A DNA stretch of 16,514 bases from Akkermansiaceae bacterium UBA4145 (GTDB lineage Bacteria > Verrucomicrobiota > Verrucomicrobiia > Verrucomicrobiales > Akkermansiaceae), in assembly GCA_002380675.1 (NCBI GenBank), contig DFWB01000281.1:1-16514 (forward strand). Reading direction: 5' to 3'. The notes under the pieces were generated by a model. That model was given only the letters and a program-made list of their open reading frames with translations, was not told the origin of the DNA and did not search any database. This document shows, piece after piece, positions 1 through 7,113 of the stretch (the first letter of the stretch is position 1; every line of letters begins with the position of its first letter). The translations under genes and the position numbers were made by a program.

Positions 1-1047
1 GCAGCGTCTCTCAATCACGGCATGGAGGAATTGCTGCAGGCTTCCGGATCAAGCAAGAATGTGATCCTCGTTGGAACAGGCAGCGAAGAAAGCGTCGAGC
101 GCTCGGAGGTGCGCCTTGAGGCTGAAGCAGCTGCCGCTACTGCAGTAGCCGGTCTCGCCAGCCCTCTTGGCAACACGGCCGCCTCTGGTGAGATTATCTA
201 CATGGCGCCCCTTGCGATCCCAGGGGGGCAGGAACAGCCCTCCCTGCTCCGGGGAGTCACCGAAAAAGCTCTTCTCGTACACCATCGCGTTCGTATCCTC
301 GAAGGCTCCTTTCCGAGGACTGGAGAGGTGATGGTCGGACGCCTCATGCACCGCCGATTCGGAGTTTCCGCTGAGGATTTCTTCCCTGGAAAGACGCTCC
401 TCTTCGGCAGAGATGAATTCCGCATTTCGGGAGTTTTTGAAGCCTCGGGAACCGTGCTCGAATCAGAAGCATGGTTCGACCGTAACGATCTTGCCACCAT
501 CACTCAGAGGGATTCGCTCTCCGCAGTCTACCTTCGTCTCGATAAAGCCGAATTTGATGATGCCCATGTCTTCACCCTCCAGCGAAATGACCTTGAGCTC
601 TCTGCGATCCCGGAAGACCAATATTATGACAAGCTCAGTACATTCTATGCTCCCATCCGAGTCATGATCTGGATAACTGCTGCCCTCGTGGCAGCTGGCG
701 CCCTCTTTGGAGGGCTAAATACCCTCTACGCGGCATTCGCTTCCCGTATTCGCGAGATGGCGAGCCTTCAGTGCATCGGCTATACGCGCAGGGCTCTTCT
801 TCTCTCCCTTATTCAGGAATCCCTTCTCGCGACTCTCAGTGGGTCTCTCCTTGCCTTTACCATGGCCCTCGTGCTTCTCGACGGGGTCGATATCCCATTC
901 TCGCTGGGCACTTTCACCGTGGAGCTCACTCCTTCAATTATTCTGATCGGACTGGTGACCGGTATCGCCTTGGGCACTCTGGGCACGCTCCCTCCCGCCC
1001 TGCGCTGCCTTCAGCCTGCTCTCCCTGTCGCTCTCCGCTCCTCCTGA
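1..1047 (+). CDS. ABC transporter permease, MacB/FtsX type (5' end missing)
   Basis: The reading frame is open from base 1, and the sequence before the first ATG (base 22) still reads as protein, so the gene starts upstream of the window; 348 residues are visible. The first ~215 visible residues resemble a MacB-like periplasmic domain. Three hydrophobic segments follow, at about visible residues 220-243, 263-291 and 309-334. Between the first two lies SRIREMASLQCIGYTRRAL, the charged loop that in FtsX-family permeases contacts the ATPase. The C-terminal FtsX domain is complete. Family knowledge: such permeases work with an ATPase and a periplasmic adaptor to move substrates from the periplasm to an outer-membrane channel. 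A suitable channel gene lies at 2742-4130, and the ATPase and adaptor would be expected just upstream. The stop is 12 bases before the next gene, so co-transcription is likely. The substrate cannot be read from sequence. Confidence 0.88.
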   Translation, partial: AASLNHGMEELLQASGSSKNVILVGTGSEESVERSEVRLEAEAAAATAVAGLASPLGNTAASGEIIYMAPLAIPGGQEQPSLLRGVTEKALLVHHRVRILEGSFPRTGEVMVGRLMHRRFGVSAEDFFPGKTLLFGRDEFRISGVFEASGTVLESEAWFDRNDLATITQRDSLSAVYLRLDKAEFDDAHVFTLQRNDLELSAIPEDQYYDKLSTFYAPIRVMIWITAALVAAGALFGGLNTLYAAFASRIREMASLQCIGYTRRALLLSLIQESLLATLSGSLLAFTMALVLLDGVDIPFSLGTFTVELTPSIILIGLVTGIALGTLGTLPPALRCLQPALPVALRSS

Positions 1048-1059
1048 CTCCTTCCAACG

Positions 1060-2139
1060 ATGTCATCCTGCTGCTCCAAGCCCACTCCCGGACCACCAGA
1101 CCCATCCCCCTGCTGTTCTTCACGACGCAAGGTCGACTGGCTCTTCTGGTTCTGCCTTGGCGCAGTCGGAGTAGCCTGCCTCCTGCACCTCCTCCTCCGC
1201 GACTCCCTCTCTGAAAGCAGGCTCGGTGCATTTGCCCATGGAGCCTTCGAAATGGTGGTCAGAATGTGGTGGGGAATTCTCTTTGGTATCGTGGCGGTAG
1301 GAGTCATTGGCATGATTCCACGACAATTCATTACCGCTATTCTTGGTCCAGGAGGACGTTTCAGCGGCATCCTACGTGCCTGTGGAGCAGGCCTTCTTCT
1401 CGACCTCTGCAACCACGGAATCCTGCTGGTAGGCATGAAACTCTATGAGCGAGGCGCCTCTCTCGGGCAGATCTTTGCCTTTCTGATCGCCAGCCCATGG
1501 AACTCCCTCTCTACCACTCTCATTCTCATGAGCCTGATTGGCATCAAGTGGACTCTTGCCATTATTGGCCTCTCCGCAGTTATCGGCATAACCACCGGAC
1601 TCATCACAGAATCTCTCGTAAGAACCGGCCTCCTTGCTGCCAACCCGAACCAGAAAGATCTCCCTGCGGGGTTTCGGTTTTGGTCAGCCGCGAGGGAGCA
1701 TTACCAAAAGGCGGCCTTTGACCGGGCCTTTTTCCTCAAGCATTCCAAGCGGGCAATTACGGAATCCCGCATGATCCTGCGCTGGATTCTTCTTGGTATC
1801 GTTCTCGTCGCAACCCTTCGTGCGATCTTTGATCCCGCTACCTTCAGCCAATGGTTCGGCCCAACCGTAGCCGGCCTGGCCCTGACTTTCCTCGCCGCCA
1901 CCTTCATCGAGGTCTGCTCCGAAGGCTCCAGCCCTCTCGCCTCCGACCTCCTCACCCGGGCGGGGGCACCTGGCAACGGATTTGCCTTTCTCATGGCAGG
2001 AGCAGCTACGGACTACACCGAGATCCTCGCTCTTCGAGAAACCACCAAGTCCTGGAAGCTGGCTCTCGCTCTTCCCCTGCTGGCCTCTCCCCAGATCCTG
2101 ATCGTCGCCTTGATTCTTAACCAGCCGCCTCCCCTTTAG
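1060..2139 (+). CDS. ArsP_1-family permease (PF03773-like), probable metal/metalloid efflux
   Basis: This is a 359-residue polytopic inner-membrane protein with two homologous halves, matching the permease family that includes ArsP and predicted Cu/Zn exporters. The cytosolic N-terminus carries two cysteine pairs (C4-C5 and C18-C19), which suggests metal binding. The family usually has a CSCG-type motif in the first half. Here the equivalent stretch reads LLLDLCNHGILL (C117, H119), followed by the expected GAS...AFLIASPWNSL. The second half has EVCSEGSSPLASDL (C286) followed by GNGFAFLMAGAATDYTE. A charged loop of about 45 residues (about 195-238) separates the halves. The gene lies 12 bases after the ABC permease and 27 bases before a Cys-rich lipoprotein gene, so it belongs to the same unit. 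No Shine-Dalgarno sequence is visible before the ATG. Family assignment is fairly firm; the metal substrate is inferred. Confidence 0.82.
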   Translation: MSSCCSKPTPGPPDPSPCCSSRRKVDWLFWFCLGAVGVACLLHLLLRDSLSESRLGAFAHGAFEMVVRMWWGILFGIVAVGVIGMIPRQFITAILGPGGRFSGILRACGAGLLLDLCNHGILLVGMKLYERGASLGQIFAFLIASPWNSLSTTLILMSLIGIKWTLAIIGLSAVIGITTGLITESLVRTGLLAANPNQKDLPAGFRFWSAAREHYQKAAFDRAFFLKHSKRAITESRMILRWILLGIVLVATLRAIFDPATFSQWFGPTVAGLALTFLAATFIEVCSEGSSPLASDLLTRAGAPGNGFAFLMAGAATDYTEILALRETTKSWKLALALPLLASPQILIVALILNQPPPL

Positions 2140-2166
2140 TAATATCTACCTAACCCAGAAAACCAT

Positions 2167-2742
2167 ATGAACATCCACTCCATCTCCCTTTTAGGCACGG
2201 TTCTTTGTCTCATGCTCACCTCGTGTGGCGGCAAGGACAAACAACCTGAAAACACCACGGCTCCGGATTCCGCCTCTTCCCGTGCCCTTGACTCAATCCT
2301 TCTTTCCGAAGCTCCGGAAGGCGCAGTCAGCATAACGACAGCTCGCCAGAATCCAATTCCGGGCACAAAAGTCATTCTCTCTGGCAAGGTCATGGGCAAT
2401 GCCAACCCGATCATTCAGTCACGAGCCCTTTTGACCCTCGGCGACCCTGCTAAGATCACCTCCTGTGATCTGATTCCTGGAGATGAATGCAAAACGCCTT
2501 GGGATGTCTGCTGCGCAGACCCGGATATCGTCAATACCAGCATTGCGACGATCCAGGTTCTCGACGAGAACGGCCAGCCAGTTAAGGCCGGATTAAGGGG
2601 GATTGGTGGCCTGCGAGAACTCAGCACCCTGATCATAGTCGGCGAGGTCGCCGAAGCATCCAACGAGAACAACTTCCTCGTCAACGCCACTGGGATACAC
2701 GTCGCCACCGCTCAGGCAGCCGGGAACAATTCAGCAAAATAG
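2167..2742 (+). CDS. Cys-rich lipoprotein of unknown function
   Basis: This 191-residue protein has a lipoprotein signal peptide: a hydrophobic segment at residues 7-18 and lipobox LTSC with the lipidated C20, followed by GG and a polar linker. After the linker comes a beta-rich domain (about residues 52-183). It begins with PGTKVILSGKVMG and has IIVGEVAEA near the end, a pattern that resembles an OB-type fold. In the middle is a cysteine cluster: C100, then CKTPWDVCC with C108, C115 and C116. I have seen similar CKTPWD-type motifs in uncharacterised planctomycete and verrucomicrobial proteins but know of no assigned function. The gene sits between the ArsP-like permease and the outer-membrane channel, and its stop overlaps the start of the latter by one base. 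A role as periplasmic metal-binding partner of the exporter is inference from position and cysteines. Confidence 0.75.
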   Translation: MNIHSISLLGTVLCLMLTSCGGKDKQPENTTAPDSASSRALDSILLSEAPEGAVSITTARQNPIPGTKVILSGKVMGNANPIIQSRALLTLGDPAKITSCDLIPGDECKTPWDVCCADPDIVNTSIATIQVLDENGQPVKAGLRGIGGLRELSTLIIVGEVAEASNENNFLVNATGIHVATAQAAGNNSAK

Positions 2743-4130
2743 TGATTCGTCTCTCGTTCATCCTCGTCCTGCTTTCGACGCTCCTGACTTCCTGCTCGCA
2801 ATTCCTTCCGAGGAAACAGCCCGAGGAAGCTCTGCCACAGCGGTCTGGCTGGAGACATGCGCCGGCCTGGGCACGTGCAGCCCTGCAGCAGGACTGGTGG
2901 AAAGGCTTTGAGAATTCTCAGCTGGATTCCCTCGTCACTATTGCTCTCTCTCGCAATCCCGATCTTGGAGTCCTCAGCAAACGACTGGAACGCTTCCGGG
3001 CCCAGACCCGACAGGCTCGGGCCACCGCATGGCCCACCATCAACCTCAGCACCGGATTTCTTCCCGGCCGCGAGCAAAGCCGAGCAACGGGATGGTCACC
3101 ATTGGATCTCGAGCCGTGGGCGAACGACGGATCCGTCTCCTGGGAGTTGGATCTCTTTGGCCAAATCAAAGCCGGAACCCGGGCAGCTCGGGAGGCAGAG
3201 CAGGCTGCGCTATGGGATCTCCATGCCGGCCGGCTCCTCACTGCCACCGCGGTTGCCGGAGCTCATTTCCGCATTCTCCGCCTCAATGAAGAATGCACTT
3301 TGGTTGCGAGTTCTGTCTCCGCAAACCAGAAGATTCTCACCTTTCTCCGGGCGAGGAAAGATGCGGGCCTTCTTTCAGAGACCTTAATCCTGAGACAGGA
3401 GGCCGAGCACGAAAATCTTACTCGGTCACTTCTTGACCTTGAACGCCTGCGAGGACTCGCTCTCCTGCAGCTAGAAACCCTCTGTGGAGGAGAGCCTCTC
3501 TCGCTCCCGACCCGTCACCTTTCCGCCTGCCGAACCCCTCCTCTTCCCACGCGGACCAGTTCAGCGATTCTCGCACAACGCCCTGATATGCTGGCAGCCG
3601 AAGCTCGGCTGCGGTCAGCCTTTGAGCTCGAGGAGTCAAAGCGCCTTAGCCTCCTTCCCTCCCTCACCCTCGGAGGAAGTGCAAGGTCTCGGGGACCTTC
3701 CCTACTGTCCGACTTCCGCCAATGGATTGCTAAAGCTGGGCCAAGCTTGGACCTTCCTATCTATTCACCTTCTCGCATGGCAGGTATCGCTGAGGGACGG
3801 GCAGCAACTGATGAGGCCGCAGCACTCTATCGAAAGCGGGCCATCATCGCCTTCAAAGAGGTCGAGTCCTCCTATCTCAATCTAGGCAACCGCCACAATC
3901 AGCTTCAAGCGGCGAGACGCGAGGTAGCATCTCTCGAAAAGGCCCGCCAGAATACGCTGTCAACCTTTGAGAATGGGCTCGTTTCCCAAATTGAACTCCT
4001 CGAAAGTGAGCGTCGCAGTCTGGAGGGAAGGCGGCAGGAGCTTGCGATCCGGCATGCCCTTCTGAGAGATCACCTGACCCTGATCAGAGCACTCGGGGGT
4101 GGTAGCCAGAACAAGGATGCCAGGAGATAG
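2742..4130 (+). CDS. Outer-membrane efflux lipoprotein, NodT/OprM (TolC) family
   Basis: The start is GTG; its G is also the last base of the TAG stop of the preceding gene, which implies translational coupling. The 462-residue product has a lipoprotein signal ending in lipobox LTSC (C18). It then has two outer-membrane-factor repeats rich in long helices, including DSLVTIALSRNPDLGVLSKRL in the first half and AAALYRKRAIIAFKEVES with QIELLESERRSLEGRR in the second. The internal PDMLAAEARLRSA segment is typical of NodT-type channels. Length fits the family (about 450-490). Such trimeric channels carry substrates across the periplasm and outer membrane for RND or MacB-type pumps. Here the candidate partner is the ABC permease at the start of the operon. 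Family call is firm; partner and substrate are inferred. Confidence 0.92.
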   Translation: MIRLSFILVLLSTLLTSCSQFLPRKQPEEALPQRSGWRHAPAWARAALQQDWWKGFENSQLDSLVTIALSRNPDLGVLSKRLERFRAQTRQARATAWPTINLSTGFLPGREQSRATGWSPLDLEPWANDGSVSWELDLFGQIKAGTRAAREAEQAALWDLHAGRLLTATAVAGAHFRILRLNEECTLVASSVSANQKILTFLRARKDAGLLSETLILRQEAEHENLTRSLLDLERLRGLALLQLETLCGGEPLSLPTRHLSACRTPPLPTRTSSAILAQRPDMLAAEARLRSAFELEESKRLSLLPSLTLGGSARSRGPSLLSDFRQWIAKAGPSLDLPIYSPSRMAGIAEGRAATDEAAALYRKRAIIAFKEVESSYLNLGNRHNQLQAARREVASLEKARQNTLSTFENGLVSQIELLESERRSLEGRRQELAIRHALLRDHLTLIRALGGGSQNKDARR

Positions 4131-4160
4131 ATCAGGAAAATCTAGTTCGATTTTCCTGAT
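4131..4160. repeat. Perfect 11-bp inverted repeat, possible operator or hairpin
   Basis: The arms ATCAGGAAAAT (4131-4141) and ATTTTCCTGAT (4150-4160) are exact reverse complements separated by 8 bases. The repeat begins on the base after the stop codon of the outer-membrane channel gene and lies about 50 bases before the start of the His-rich gene. As RNA the A/U-rich part of the stem is next to the loop and no U-run follows, so it is not a classical intrinsic terminator. The half-site centres are about 19 bp apart, close to two helical turns, which would suit a dimeric regulator. An mRNA-stabilising or attenuating hairpin is an alternative. Confidence 0.6.
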
Positions 4161-4212
4161 ATTTCATGTAAATGTGGGCCGTGTGTATCCTCCCCGTCTT
4201 GGGGACACATCC

Positions 4213-4752
4213 ATGAAAGTCCTGCAGAATTCACAAAAACACTCTCTCGTTGGGTGCTTAGCTACGGCGTGTTTTACCGCCCTGTTACAACCCATCCTGG
4301 CAGACCCCGGTGACCACAGGCATCATGATCACCACAAGCACCACGACCATGCCGCAATGGCAGGCCCGAATGGGGGAAAGGTAATGCATGAAGTGCATCC
4401 TCACGCCGAACTCTTTGTCACCAAGGACCGCAAGCTGCAGATCACCTTCCTGAACAATGCAGGCAAGGCAACCTCCCCGGGACCGCACACCATCAAGGCC
4501 ATCTGCGGAAAGCGAACGCGTCCAACGCGAATGAGCTTCACGCGGAAGGGATACGCCCTTTTGTCCGAGCAACCCTTGCCGGCCGGGAACAAAATCCCCA
4601 CCGTCGTTCAAATCGGAAAGGGCTCCGGCAAAAAACCTGTAATCATCCGACTCAATCTGGATCTCGAAAAATGTCCGGACTGTAAAAAGCTCAAATACGC
4701 TTGTCTCCCTTCCGATTATAAGAACTCCAAGTCGACTCCCGGAAAAAGGTAG
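4213..4752 (+). CDS. Secreted His-rich protein, probable periplasmic metal binder
   Basis: The chosen ATG gives 179 residues beginning with a signal peptide (hydrophobic to about L29, cleavage likely after LA at residue 30). An upstream in-frame ATG at 4099 would overlap the channel gene and add a non-signal leader through the inverted repeat, so I rejected it. Just after the predicted cleavage site is a His cluster, GDHRHHDHHKHHDH (eight His between 35 and 46). Then comes GPNGGKVMHEVHPHAELFVT, similar to the N-terminal domain of some heavy-metal efflux adaptors. Near the C-terminus are C154, C157 (CPDC) and C164. Periplasmic metal buffering for the exporter upstream is inference from composition and position. 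It lies 82 bases after the channel gene, on the far side of the inverted repeat, so it may have its own promoter or be at the end of the operon. Confidence 0.78.
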   Translation: MKVLQNSQKHSLVGCLATACFTALLQPILADPGDHRHHDHHKHHDHAAMAGPNGGKVMHEVHPHAELFVTKDRKLQITFLNNAGKATSPGPHTIKAICGKRTRPTRMSFTRKGYALLSEQPLPAGNKIPTVVQIGKGSGKKPVIIRLNLDLEKCPDCKKLKYACLPSDYKNSKSTPGKR

Positions 4753-4761
4753 GAAAACACG

Positions 4762-4777
4762 ATCGGGGGCCTCCGAT
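4762..4777. terminator. Weak candidate bidirectional terminator
   Basis: ATCGG (4762-4766) and CCGAT (4773-4777) form a short stem with a possible extra G-T pair inside. AAAA occurs upstream and TTT downstream, giving a minimal pattern on both strands. It lies in the 26-base gap between the convergent His-rich and FetB-like genes, where a terminator would be expected. The stem is short and the T-run is poor. Confidence 0.3.
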
Positions 4778-4778
4778 T

Positions 4779-5486
4779 TCACTGAGAGGTAGCTACCGCG
4801 CTGTGCGTCCTGCGCATCAGAAAAATAGCGACAGCGAATCCAGCCGATCCCATGACCATGGACATCACCATGATCTGATAACGGACTGCTTCCATGGGGT
4901 CGGCTCCCGCGATGACCTGCCCCGTCATGATACCCGGCAGCGAAACCAGACCGACCGCAAGAAACGAGTTGATCTGGGGAATCAGCGCAGCATTCCACGA
5001 AGTATTGCGCGCATGAACTACGCTCTTCCCACTCCTGAGCTCCGAATCAAAGCGCTCGGCACTGAGGGTGACCGCGGTCATTGCGTTAGCAAAGACCATC
5101 CCTGAAAGGCTGATCGCATATTTGGGCTCATACCAGGGCTCAACAGCGATGACGCCAAAGATAACGAGAAGATACACCAGTCCTCCTCCCACCCCGATAG
5201 CAAGAAGAGCATCTCGGTAGGAGGCCCATCGCTGTTCCTTGATCGTACGAATGGAGATCCAGGCTGAAATCAGGATCATGAAGCTCACCACTCCGAGAGT
5301 GACCCATGGGTTCTGGATGACAAAAAGGAAGCTGAGAACATACCCGATGACAAACAACTGGAGCACCATCCTTCCTGTTGCCACCAAGAGGTTTCCTGCT
5401 CCTCCTCCCCATCGGAAGGATATCCATCCCACCAGAAGAATTGGGATCAGAGAGAGTCCGAGACGCCACAACGGGATTTCGATCAT
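4779..5486 (-). CDS. fetB: FetB-like (UPF0014/YbbM) metal-export permease
   Basis: From the ATG at 5486 the protein has 235 residues and about seven membrane segments. It matches the UPF0014 family, whose E. coli member FetB works with the ATPase FetA in iron export. Family signatures visible are GRMVLQLFVIGYVL near residue 40, SGMVFANAMTAVTL, and near the C-terminus AALIPQINSFLAVGLVSLPG followed by MTGQVIAGADPMEAVRYQIMV. A possible start at 5564 would add 26 polar residues before the first membrane segment, which the family does not have, so I chose the shorter form. No FetA-like ATPase gene is next to it in the window. It converges with the His-rich metal-binding gene and diverges from a SAM-fold gene. 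Metal specificity is inferred from the family. Confidence 0.85.
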   Translation of the reverse strand: MIEIPLWRLGLSLIPILLVGWISFRWGGGAGNLLVATGRMVLQLFVIGYVLSFLFVIQNPWVTLGVVSFMILISAWISIRTIKEQRWASYRDALLAIGVGGGLVYLLVIFGVIAVEPWYEPKYAISLSGMVFANAMTAVTLSAERFDSELRSGKSVVHARNTSWNAALIPQINSFLAVGLVSLPGIMTGQVIAGADPMEAVRYQIMVMSMVMGSAGFAVAIFLMRRTHSAVATSQ

Positions 5487-5572
5487 GAGGTCATTCTCAA
5501 AGAGCACACGACATCGCGCAATCCCGTTGATCGACAAGATCCTGCTAGCAAGAGAGCTCCTCACCGAGCACC

Positions 5573-6310
5573 ATGGTCTCGCCCATGCCTCCGGACTTTG
5601 AAGAACTGGACTATCAGGAGACCCCTCTCGGAACTCTCATCCTCCGCCGACGTCGACTACGCTCGCTTGACGATCTCGAGGTCTACGAAATCATCCTCGG
5701 GGAGGGCTATCTCATGTCCAGCCTCTTTACGACGGTGGAAATCGCACTCGCGAATCTCGCACTCGCTCTCCTACCGGCAGAGAAAAGAGAGCTCTCTGTT
5801 GCCGTAGGAGGATTGGGTCTTGGGTATACTGCCCAAGCGGCTCTCAAGGATTCACGAGTCTCGGAACTTGTCGTGGTAGAGGCCCTGCCGGAAGTGATCG
5901 GCTGGCACCGGAAGGAGCTCGTGCCACTCGGAAAGGAAATACACAACGATCCGCGCTGTCGCCTCATCGAGGGAGACTTTTTCTCTCTCGCTGCAGGTCA
6001 AGGATTCGATCCTGAGGAACCAGGACGCTGCTTCGATGCCATCCTCCTCGACATTGATCATTCCCCACGAAACCTGATTCACGAGCGTCATCAGGGATTC
6101 TACTCATTGTCGGGTCTCAGGCGCCTGCGATCCTTTCTCCACCCCAGAGGAATCTTTGCGATGTGGTCCGATGACCCTCCTGATGAAAATTTTGAAGATC
6201 TACTGCGAGAGGTCTTTCCCTTGACGGAGAGCCGCATTGTCACATTTCCCAATCCCCTCCAGGGGATTGAATCGCAAAGCACGGTGTATCTGGCCCAATG
6301 TTCAGATTAA
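5573..6310 (+). CDS. Spermidine-synthase-like SAM-fold protein
   Basis: This 245-residue protein has the Rossmann fold of the spermidine synthase/methyltransferase group. Visible elements are a glycine-rich nucleotide loop VGGLGLGYTAQAAL near residue 77, an acidic residue after the second strand (VVVEALPEVIGWH, about 100), and the strand-4 motif FDAILLDIDHSPRNL near residue 160, which is followed by an FALWSDDPP-like strand and loop (here FAMWSDDPPDENF). It is shorter than true spermidine synthases (about 280-300), and no aminopropyl-acceptor site can be confirmed. The real reaction is therefore open: polyamine synthesis or methyl transfer. A second ATG at 5585 could also be the start. The gene faces a distantly related SAM-fold gene, and their stop codons overlap. 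It diverges from the FetB-like gene across 86 bases. Confidence 0.8.
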   Translation: MVSPMPPDFEELDYQETPLGTLILRRRRLRSLDDLEVYEIILGEGYLMSSLFTTVEIALANLALALLPAEKRELSVAVGGLGLGYTAQAALKDSRVSELVVVEALPEVIGWHRKELVPLGKEIHNDPRCRLIEGDFFSLAAGQGFDPEEPGRCFDAILLDIDHSPRNLIHERHQGFYSLSGLRRLRSFLHPRGIFAMWSDDPPDENFEDLLREVFPLTESRIVTFPNPLQGIESQSTVYLAQCSD

Positions 6311-6993
6311 AGCGTACTTACCCTGATATCTTCAGCCAACGCGCTCCCAAGAATACGCATCTTTTCCCGGAGAGCCCGCCCGGTCTGGCGGGCTTCCCCG
6401 ATCCCGCATCCCTGAAGAAGAACCCGATTGTGATAGCTCTCAAACTCAACGAGGATTCCCGGGCCAACGCGGGCCGACGCAATAAGCGTCTGCCACGTAA
6501 AGCCAGGGGTTGGCAGGAGGTTGCTGATAGTGACTCCTCCCCTATTGATTCTTCTTCGTATCAGGTCCGGCAGAAGAGACAATGAGACCTCCGGCTTCAC
6601 GATATCGCCATTCTCGGGCACGGAGAGATCTTCTACAATCACATCATAGCGACTTCGCTGCCGTCTCAGCCACGTCACCGCATCCTCCGAATAAAACCGA
6701 ACAGGGCCGCACCACTCCTTAGCTACATCTTCGAATACGTCGAAACCCTCACTCCACAGGTCGACTCCTGCGATTTGCTGGTCGCACCCAAGTGCCCTCA
6801 AGGCGCCTACCATTCCACCACCAGAGAATCCAAGCATCGCCATTCGGGGTCCCGTAGCAAAAAGCGCCACCGCGGCAGCCATCACATCCCACACACTATG
6901 AGTCGGCCCCGGGGAGCGGGGCAGCTCGGACAAGACGCATCCATTCTCCTCGATAGTGACCCTGTTTTTATAATGCCTCGTTCGGATTGCCAT
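6307..6993 (-). CDS. Second spermidine-synthase-like/methyltransferase-fold protein
   Basis: From the ATG at 6993 the product has 228 residues; a TTG nine bases upstream is in frame but less likely. Visible features are a glycine-rich loop MLGFSGGGMVGALRALG near residue 52, an acidic residue after the next strand (IAGVDLWSEGFDVFE), FYSEDAVTWLRR, and the strand-4 motif YDVIVEDLSVP near residue 116. This is the layout of spermidine-synthase-like SAM-binding proteins. It differs strongly from the neighbouring SAM-fold protein, so the pair is at most distantly paralogous. The substrate is unknown. Its TAA is read from the same TTAA that holds the TAA of the convergent neighbour. Upstream it diverges from the YceI-family gene. 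Confidence 0.72.
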   Translation of the reverse strand: MAIRTRHYKNRVTIEENGCVLSELPRSPGPTHSVWDVMAAAVALFATGPRMAMLGFSGGGMVGALRALGCDQQIAGVDLWSEGFDVFEDVAKEWCGPVRFYSEDAVTWLRRQRSRYDVIVEDLSVPENGDIVKPEVSLSLLPDLIRRRINRGGVTISNLLPTPGFTWQTLIASARVGPGILVEFESYHNRVLLQGCGIGEARQTGRALREKMRILGSALAEDIRVSTL

Positions 6994-7018
6994 CTCCCGC
7001 AAAGATCAAACCATCGAC

Positions 7019-7049
7019 TTAACAGGTCAACTTCCCATCCTCTGATAAA
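7019..7049 (+). promoter_or_regulatory. Weak sigma70-like promoter for the YceI lipoprotein gene
   Basis: TTAACA (7019-7024) and GATAAA (7044-7049) are 19 bases apart, in the divergent gap before the YceI-family start at 7114. Five of six and four of six bases match the consensus, but the spacing is long. A transcript would have a leader of roughly 55 bases. Confidence 0.28.
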
Positions 7050-7113
7050 TATGCGCTCAGGGCTCGCCTTCTGCCCTCGTCTCCTTAGCTTCTCGATTAA
7101 TCCTCCAAACACC

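Noticed and set aside
4099..4212. Upstream in-frame extension of the His-rich protein
   Set aside because: It would overlap the channel gene, run through the inverted repeat and place the signal peptide internally.
4285..4998. 237-codon open frame on the - strand across the His-rich and FetB-like genes
   Set aside because: It overlaps two genes with clear family signatures and its translation has no recognisable domain; it is a shadow frame.
6775..7113. In-frame upstream extension of the YceI-family protein
   Set aside because: It overlaps the opposite-strand SAM-fold gene, and the lipoprotein signal starts cleanly at 7114.
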